Shown: positions 59,137-64,000 of the stretch, piece by piece
How positions within the stretch are numbered: the first letter of the stretch is position 1
Layout: the number at the start of each line of letters is the position of its first letter
From: Actinoplanes cyaneus
Lineage (GTDB): Bacteria; Actinomycetota; Actinomycetes; Mycobacteriales; Micromonosporaceae
DNA: 64,000 bases
Assembly (NCBI RefSeq): GCF_016862095.1
Contig: NZ_BOMH01000041.1
Location: 247,255-311,254, forward strand
Reading direction: 5' to 3'
Position numbers and translations under genes: made by a program
The notes under the pieces: model-generated
Told to the model about the DNA's origin: nothing
The model's input: the letters and a program-made list of their open reading frames with translations, nothing else
Databases searched by the model: none

Positions 59137-62079
59137 GTGCGGGACGAATCATCTGATCAAGGACCACGGATAGTCGCGGGCTGGGGTCCCGAGGTTCAGC
59201 GCGAGCACGAGGTCACCATCGAGATCCCGCGTTCGCGGGCGGCACCGGACACCGAGGTGGCCGAGGGCGAGGTCGTCGAGCCGACGCGGGTACGACCGCT
59301 GCCGGGCGGCGAGCCACCGGGCGACGAGCCGTGGCCCCGGCGCTTCGTGCTCTACGCCTCCGGTGTGGACCGGCGGATCCTGGCCCGGGCCGCCGTCGAC
59401 GAGTCGGAATTCGTCGTTCAGGGAAGCCTGGTCGTACTGACGTCGATCGTCGCGGTCGTCGCGGCGCTGTCGGCGGCGGGAGTGCTGGTCGAGGGCCGGT
59501 TCGCGGTGACGCCGGTGACGGTGTTGATCGGGCTCGCCTGGGGTGTGCTGATCTTCTTCTTCGACCGGGCACTGGTGTCCGGGACACTGAACCCGTTCCA
59601 CTTCAGCCGGGCCGACATCGGCGGCTTCAGCGATCCGCATCGCTTCACGAACTGGGCGCACGAGACGGCCGGCCGGGGTGCCGGCACGCGGATGGCCGAG
59701 GTGATCAAGGTTCTCTCGGTGGCGTCACTGCGCATCGCTCTCGCGCTCGCGACCAGTTTCATCATGGCCGACATGATCCTGCTGCTGATCTTCCAGGCAG
59801 AGGTGGGCGATCGGACGGAATACCTGCAGGAAAGGCTCCACCAGAAGCGGGTCGAGACGATCCAGCAGGATTACGTTCAGCGGGCGAAGGACCGGTCGGC
59901 CCGGCGGGAGCAGTTGACCGGCGCCGGCGATCCACAACTCGATCGGCTGGGCCGCGACCTGGATCAGTTGGAGAAGCGCCTGACCGATGCCCGCGCCGAC
60001 CTGGTGAAACTCCAGGACGCCGCGGCCAAGGAGGAGGACGGTGTCGCACGCCGGTACCAGCTCTCCGACGGCACCGTCATCAGTACGACGGGCGGCGGCG
60101 GTAGCGGCCCGGCGACCAGGACCTTCGCCGATCAGGCCGCCACCCAGGAATCGCTGGTCTCGGACCTGACCGGGAAGGTCTCCGACGGAAGAGATGCACT
60201 CGGTGATCGGCGCGGGGCGATCCTCCGCGAGAACAAGCTCGCTCTGGAGGAACTCACCCGTCAGGACAACGCGGCTCCGGGTGGGCAACAGTCGGAGATC
60301 GACAAGGTGCCCGGCGTGAACGCGGCCGAGGCCGGGCTGCTGCTGCGCCGGGCCGCACTTACCGACCTCGAGCATGACACCGATCCCCAGACGCCGGAGC
60401 AGGACGCGATCCCGCCGTGCCGCGGTTTCTTCCGCTGGCTGTGCTCGCTGCGTAACTGGGTGGCGCCGCCGACACCGATGGGTCCCGAGGTGGTCGCGTT
60501 CCGGATCGTCTTCTTGGTGATCGAGATCTTCCCGATCACCTACAAGGTTTTCATGTCGCTGCGCCGGCGCCGACCGTACGACATGGTCAAGGCGTCGATG
60601 GAGGTGGAGGTCTACGCCACGGCGTTCGACCGGGCCGATCGCAGCCTGCACCAGGGAGCAGCGCAGGTGGTCACCCGGGTCAACGAACGCCGGGACTGGC
60701 GCGTCCGGGAACTGACCGATCATCCCGACACCGGCCGGCTGCTCGACATCGACGAGCAGCGCGAACGCGTTCTCACCGGCACCGCACAACCCGGCCTCGC
60801 CGATCTGAATTCGGCCGGCTCCGACGAGGAGACGGCCGGACGGGACCCGCGGCATTCCGCCGAAGGAGGAGGCCGGCACCGGCCCGGCAACGCGAATCTG
60901 CGGCGGCCGACCTTCAAGGTGGTGATGGTCGGCGGGCAAAGGGCCGGGAAGACGGCGCTGCTGGCGATGATGTACGAGGAACTGTCCCGTGACCGCGGCA
61001 ACGCGCGAGGCTACCTGCTGCGCTGCCAGGACCCGGAGCAACAGGAGGAACTCGTGGCCAACGCGCGCCGGGTTGCCGAGGCCGGCGCGGTGTGGCCGCC
61101 GAAGACCGCGCTGGACGAGATCGAGGAGTACACGTTCACCTGCCGGATCAGCAACGAGCCGGTGCTGGACGTGCATTACTGGGACTACGCCGGTGACCTG
61201 TACGAGCAACCGTCTCGCGAGTCCCGTTCGCTGCGGCGCAAGCTGCATCGTGTCGTCAAGCAGGCGGACGCGTTGCTGCTGGCTGTCGACGGCGAGATCG
61301 TGCTGAAGGCCATGCTGGGCCGGGAAGCGTTCGGGGTCGACCCGGGGGACGCGGCGACCGTGCTGAAGCGGATGACCGAGAACCTCTTCTACGTGGGGAG
61401 CGACGACAGGGACCAGGTCGCTCACCTGCTCATCACCAAGTGGGACCTCTTCGAGTCACGCGGGATCCCGCTGACGGCCGTGCGCGACTTCCTGCTCGCC
61501 GAAATGGACATCCGCGAGCTGATCGCGCACCGGACGGTTCCGGTCCGGCTGATCCCGGTAGCCTCCACCGGCCACGAGGTCACCCCGGAGACACACACCG
61601 ACGGCGTGATCACCATGGTCAAGCAGCGGGATCGGCCCCGTTCGCCGATCAATCTGAGTGTCCTGCTCACCGCCTTGCTTCCGGACCGGATCGAGGCGAT
61701 CGTGAACGACATGAGCGACCGTACGTTCGCGCGCCGGATCAAACAGGCCAAGCGTGATCGCCGCAAGTTCTGGGGCGTGGCGTCACTCAGCTGGGTGCTC
61801 GGCTTCGCCGGCCGGTTCACGAAGATCGACATGGGCTTCTTCGCGTTCGAGAAGGAGGCCGCGAATCCGGAGAACGGTTGGGCGCTGGCCGCCTTCCAGC
61901 GCAAGGCACAGAGCTTGAAGGGTTCGGCAGGCCTGGTCAAGGAGCTGCAGGACATGCGCAAGAGAGCCGGCGACTCGGTACTCGCGCGGATCAACGTGGT
62001 GCACCTGCTCCGGAGGGACCTCGCCGCATTCGAGCGCCGCTACCCCGGCTCGACCCTGCCCTCCGGTGAACGACCTTGA
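59137..62079 (+). CDS. DUF4407-like membrane protein fused to a TRAFAC-like GTPase
   Basis: 980 residues from GTG 59137 (ribosome site GAGGAGG). The N half resembles DUF4407: helices at about 97-117, 124-142 (ending FFFDRAL) and 198-220, then a long coiled coil (225-330) and a Gly-rich loop, and a fourth helix at 452-472. The C half is a P-loop GTPase: G1 GGQRAGKT at 599-606, a switch motif WDYAGD at 682-687 and the G4-like TKWD at 767-770. It is predicted to be membrane-anchored with a cytosolic GTPase. The TTGA overlap with the WD40 gene implies a complex. The GTPase resembles those of GTPase-centred bacterial conflict systems; function is unknown. Confidence 0.83.
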   Translation: MRDESSDQGPRIVAGWGPEVQREHEVTIEIPRSRAAPDTEVAEGEVVEPTRVRPLPGGEPPGDEPWPRRFVLYASGVDRRILARAAVDESEFVVQGSLVVLTSIVAVVAALSAAGVLVEGRFAVTPVTVLIGLAWGVLIFFFDRALVSGTLNPFHFSRADIGGFSDPHRFTNWAHETAGRGAGTRMAEVIKVLSVASLRIALALATSFIMADMILLLIFQAEVGDRTEYLQERLHQKRVETIQQDYVQRAKDRSARREQLTGAGDPQLDRLGRDLDQLEKRLTDARADLVKLQDAAAKEEDGVARRYQLSDGTVISTTGGGGSGPATRTFADQAATQESLVSDLTGKVSDGRDALGDRRGAILRENKLALEELTRQDNAAPGGQQSEIDKVPGVNAAEAGLLLRRAALTDLEHDTDPQTPEQDAIPPCRGFFRWLCSLRNWVAPPTPMGPEVVAFRIVFLVIEIFPITYKVFMSLRRRRPYDMVKASMEVEVYATAFDRADRSLHQGAAQVVTRVNERRDWRVRELTDHPDTGRLLDIDEQRERVLTGTAQPGLADLNSAGSDEETAGRDPRHSAEGGGRHRPGNANLRRPTFKVVMVGGQRAGKTALLAMMYEELSRDRGNARGYLLRCQDPEQQEELVANARRVAEAGAVWPPKTALDEIEEYTFTCRISNEPVLDVHYWDYAGDLYEQPSRESRSLRRKLHRVVKQADALLLAVDGEIVLKAMLGREAFGVDPGDAATVLKRMTENLFYVGSDDRDQVAHLLITKWDLFESRGIPLTAVRDFLLAEMDIRELIAHRTVPVRLIPVASTGHEVTPETHTDGVITMVKQRDRPRSPINLSVLLTALLPDRIEAIVNDMSDRTFARRIKQAKRDRRKFWGVASLSWVLGFAGRFTKIDMGFFAFEKEAANPENGWALAAFQRKAQSLKGSAGLVKELQDMRKRAGDSVLARINVVHLLRRDLAAFERRYPGSTLPSGERP

Positions 62080-63443
62080 CCTCGGACCCCATGCCCCGCT
62101 CCGGCTGGCCGTTCCTGATCACCCCCGGGGTCTCCGCGCCGACCCGCACGGCGGTCGTCCCGGCGCCCGTCGCCCGCGCACCGGAGCTGCTGATCGACTG
62201 GACCCGGCAGGTCGCGCCGATCGACGGCGGCAACCGTGTCGCGCACCAGGTGCGTCTGCCCGGCCGCCGAACCGGTTGGGCGGCCCATCACAACATCGTC
62301 CCGGTCAGCGACGGCGTGGTCCGTGTCCTCGACCGTGAGCACCGGCGGACGATCCGGCTCAGCGGCCACACCGGACGCATCACCACCTGCGCTTTCTCCG
62401 CGGACGAGCAATGGCTGGTGACCGCCGGCTGGGACCGTTCGCTGCGGATCTGGTCGGTCGCCGACGGCAAGCTGCTGGCCACCCGCGGCGGTCACGAGGC
62501 CTGGGTCAGCGGCGTGGCCGTCAACCCCGCGAACAACACCATTCTGAGTACGTCGTGGGACGGCGGTGTCCGGGCCTTCCCGATCAGCCCGGACGACCGG
62601 CCGGCGGCGACCTGGACCATGTCGGCGCCACTGGTCACCGGATGTGCCGTCACCCCCGACGGGAGCCACCTGGTCAGTGCCGGGGCGGATCACCTGATCC
62701 GGGTCGTCGACCTCGGCCGCCCGGGCAGCGCCGCACGGCTCCTCGACGGTCACCACGACGAGATCACCACCTGCGTGATCTCGCCCGACGGGCAGCTGGT
62801 CGTCTCCGGCAGCCGCGACCGTACCCTGATGGTCCGGGTCTTGAGTACGGGCGAGCAACTGGCCCGGCTGCGCGGGCACCGGGATTGGGTGAGCTCAGCG
62901 GCGTTCACCGCGGACGGCCGCCGACTGGTGTCGGCGGGCTGGGACGGTCAGGTGCTGCGCTGGGACCTGGACCGCAAGGCCCTCGACAAGGTGCTGGTCG
63001 CGCACTCCGCGATCCTCACCGGCAGCGCCGTGGTGCCCCGGGACGACGCCGTCTGCACCACGGACGTGGACGGCACGCTGCGCTGGTGGGACGGGAACGA
63101 CGGGCGGCCTCAGGGAGTGTACGAGATCGGCAAAGGCACCCCCGGGGGCTGCGTCGCCTCCCCCAGCGGCCGCTATGTCGCGATCCTGAGCCTCGACGAC
63201 GGCCCCGACGACACGCACCCCGCCCGGGATCGGGCCGGGCGGCCGATCACCATGACCGAGGGCGTGCTCTACGTCGACCGCCCGGAACCGAAACCCTTGA
63301 CTGATCTTGATCTCGCTCACCTGCACGCTGTCTCCCTGTCGGGTTTCGGGCGCTACAGCGCGACCGAGGGTTACGGCGGTGACGTCGCGGTCAGCGAGGA
63401 GCTCGAGATCCCGGGCTGGACCCGCCCGGCACCCAGGCCATGA
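62076..63443 (+). CDS. WD40 beta-propeller partner protein
   Basis: 455 residues if TTG 62076 is the start (overlapping the GTPase stop as TTGA), 450 from ATG 62091. Six or seven WD40 blades span about residues 90-385, e.g. GHTGRITTCAFSADEQWLVT, WDRSLRIWSV, GHRDWVSSAAFTADGRRLVS and WDGQVLRWDLD. No signal peptide or catalytic domain is seen. The N-terminal 75 residues are Pro/Arg-rich. Such propellers act as scaffolds; here the obvious client is the GTPase encoded immediately upstream in the same operon. Confidence 0.88.
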   Translation: MTSDPMPRSGWPFLITPGVSAPTRTAVVPAPVARAPELLIDWTRQVAPIDGGNRVAHQVRLPGRRTGWAAHHNIVPVSDGVVRVLDREHRRTIRLSGHTGRITTCAFSADEQWLVTAGWDRSLRIWSVADGKLLATRGGHEAWVSGVAVNPANNTILSTSWDGGVRAFPISPDDRPAATWTMSAPLVTGCAVTPDGSHLVSAGADHLIRVVDLGRPGSAARLLDGHHDEITTCVISPDGQLVVSGSRDRTLMVRVLSTGEQLARLRGHRDWVSSAAFTADGRRLVSAGWDGQVLRWDLDRKALDKVLVAHSAILTGSAVVPRDDAVCTTDVDGTLRWWDGNDGRPQGVYEIGKGTPGGCVASPSGRYVAILSLDDGPDDTHPARDRAGRPITMTEGVLYVDRPEPKPLTDLDLAHLHAVSLSGFGRYSATEGYGGDVAVSEELEIPGWTRPAPRP

Positions 63444-63529
63444 CACACGCCTCCTCCGCAGTCGCCACCATGCGCCTCGATCCGGCCTGATACTTCCCAG
63501 GCATCCCGACGTTGTCCAGGAGGGCACCC

Positions 63530-64000
63530 GTGAATCACACCCGACTCGGCCGTACCGGTCTCAAAGTCAGCCGGCTCGCCCTCGGCTGCATGAGTTACGG
63601 CAACCCGGTCACCGGCATGCACCGGTGGACGCTGGACGAGGACGCCGCGGCGCCGTTCTTCCAGCAGGCCGTCGAACTGGGCGTCACGTTCTGGGACACC
63701 GCGAACGTCTACCAGGGCGGCTCGTCCGAGGAGTTCGTCGGCCGGGCGATCAGGAGGTTCTCCCGGCGCGAGGACATCGTGCTCGCCACCAAGGTCAGCG
63801 GGAAGATGCACGAGGGCCCCGGCGGCAGCGGCCTCTCGCGCAAAGCGATCCTCGAGCAGGTGGACGGTTCGCTGCGGCGCCTGGGCACCGACTACATCGA
63901 CGTCTATTACGTCCACCGCTTCGACCCCGAGACGCCGGTCGAGGAGACCATGGCAGCCCTCGATTCCCTCGTACGGGCCGGCAAGGTCCGCTACCGGAAT
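63530..64000 (+). CDS. Aldo/keto reductase, cut by the window edge
   Basis: The first 157 codons from GTG 63530, preceded by CCAGGAGGG. It has the usual opening TRLGRTGLKVSRLALGCMSY, catalytic Asp/Tyr in FWDTANVYQGGSSEE, Lys in VLATKVSGK and His in YYVHRFDPE. A cytosolic NADPH-dependent oxidoreductase of the AKR11/YakC-like type. It lies 86 bp after the WD40 gene and is probably a separate unit. Confidence 0.9.
   Translation, partial: MNHTRLGRTGLKVSRLALGCMSYGNPVTGMHRWTLDEDAAAPFFQQAVELGVTFWDTANVYQGGSSEEFVGRAIRRFSRREDIVLATKVSGKMHEGPGGSGLSRKAILEQVDGSLRRLGTDYIDVYYVHRFDPETPVEETMAALDSLVRAGKVRYRN

Overview
The window is high-GC actinobacterial DNA (frequent GTG starts, strong G/C at third codon positions). 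It contains secreted polysaccharidases with CBM2 modules, a Septum_form-family protein, an Lrp-type double regulator and a lon gene with a HAIR-like HspR site. This gene set suggests a soil Micromonosporaceae such as Actinoplanes; genus is an inference. I saw no rRNA, tRNA, CRISPR array or intact insertion sequence.

Region 1-12.2 kb: an amidohydrolase diverges from a LacI regulator across two identical 16-bp palindromes. Next come an aromatic-amino-acid-lyase homologue that lacks the MIO serine, an RpiR regulator, a HelD-type helicase, a double Lrp regulator and an ACMSD-type amidohydrolase. An oxidoreductase and an AraC regulator follow, both decapitated by one deletion. Region 12.2-20.8 kb: a perfect 26-bp hairpin, a GH62 arabinofuranosidase with a LacI-type operator, an LD-carboxypeptidase, an orphan FtsX-ectodomain lipoprotein, and HxlR/DUF899 genes. 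Region 20.8-36.4 kb: an aldo/keto reductase with its XRE regulator, secreted hydrolases, a compressed PNPOx-FNR-ferredoxin protein, TetR, Lon, AraC with a carboxymuconolactone decarboxylase, and a DUF4241 protein.

Region 36.7-42 kb is the clearest specialised-metabolism locus: a Pls/PosA-type NRPS-like poly-amino-acid synthetase translationally coupled to an M1 zinc aminopeptidase. This is the synthase-plus-degrader arrangement known from epsilon-poly-L-lysine producers. Region 42-47.4 kb holds a PadR-ABC ATPase operon whose permease has been gutted by deletion, several gene remnants, a small secreted protein, and YjbR and LysR genes.

Region 47.4-58.8 kb is carbohydrate use. A fucD-like dehydratase, an aldose dehydrogenase and a GntR regulator face a three-gene sugar ABC transporter. 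Four near-identical 15-bp dyads (ATACAT-N3-ATGTCT type) lie at the outer ends of both operons, which suggests one GntR regulon. A LacI regulator diverges from a CBM2-GH5 endoglucanase with matching operators.

Region 59-63.4 kb encodes a two-gene system: a 980-residue membrane protein combining a DUF4407-like module with a C-terminal TRAFAC-like GTPase, overlapping a WD40 beta-propeller gene. It is the best candidate for an undescribed signalling or conflict system. The window ends inside an aldo/keto reductase.

An unusual number of broken genes is present (two oxidoreductase tails, AraC, LuxR, FtsX permease, epoxide hydrolase, F420/PPOX and collagen-like fragments), indicating local deletional decay.
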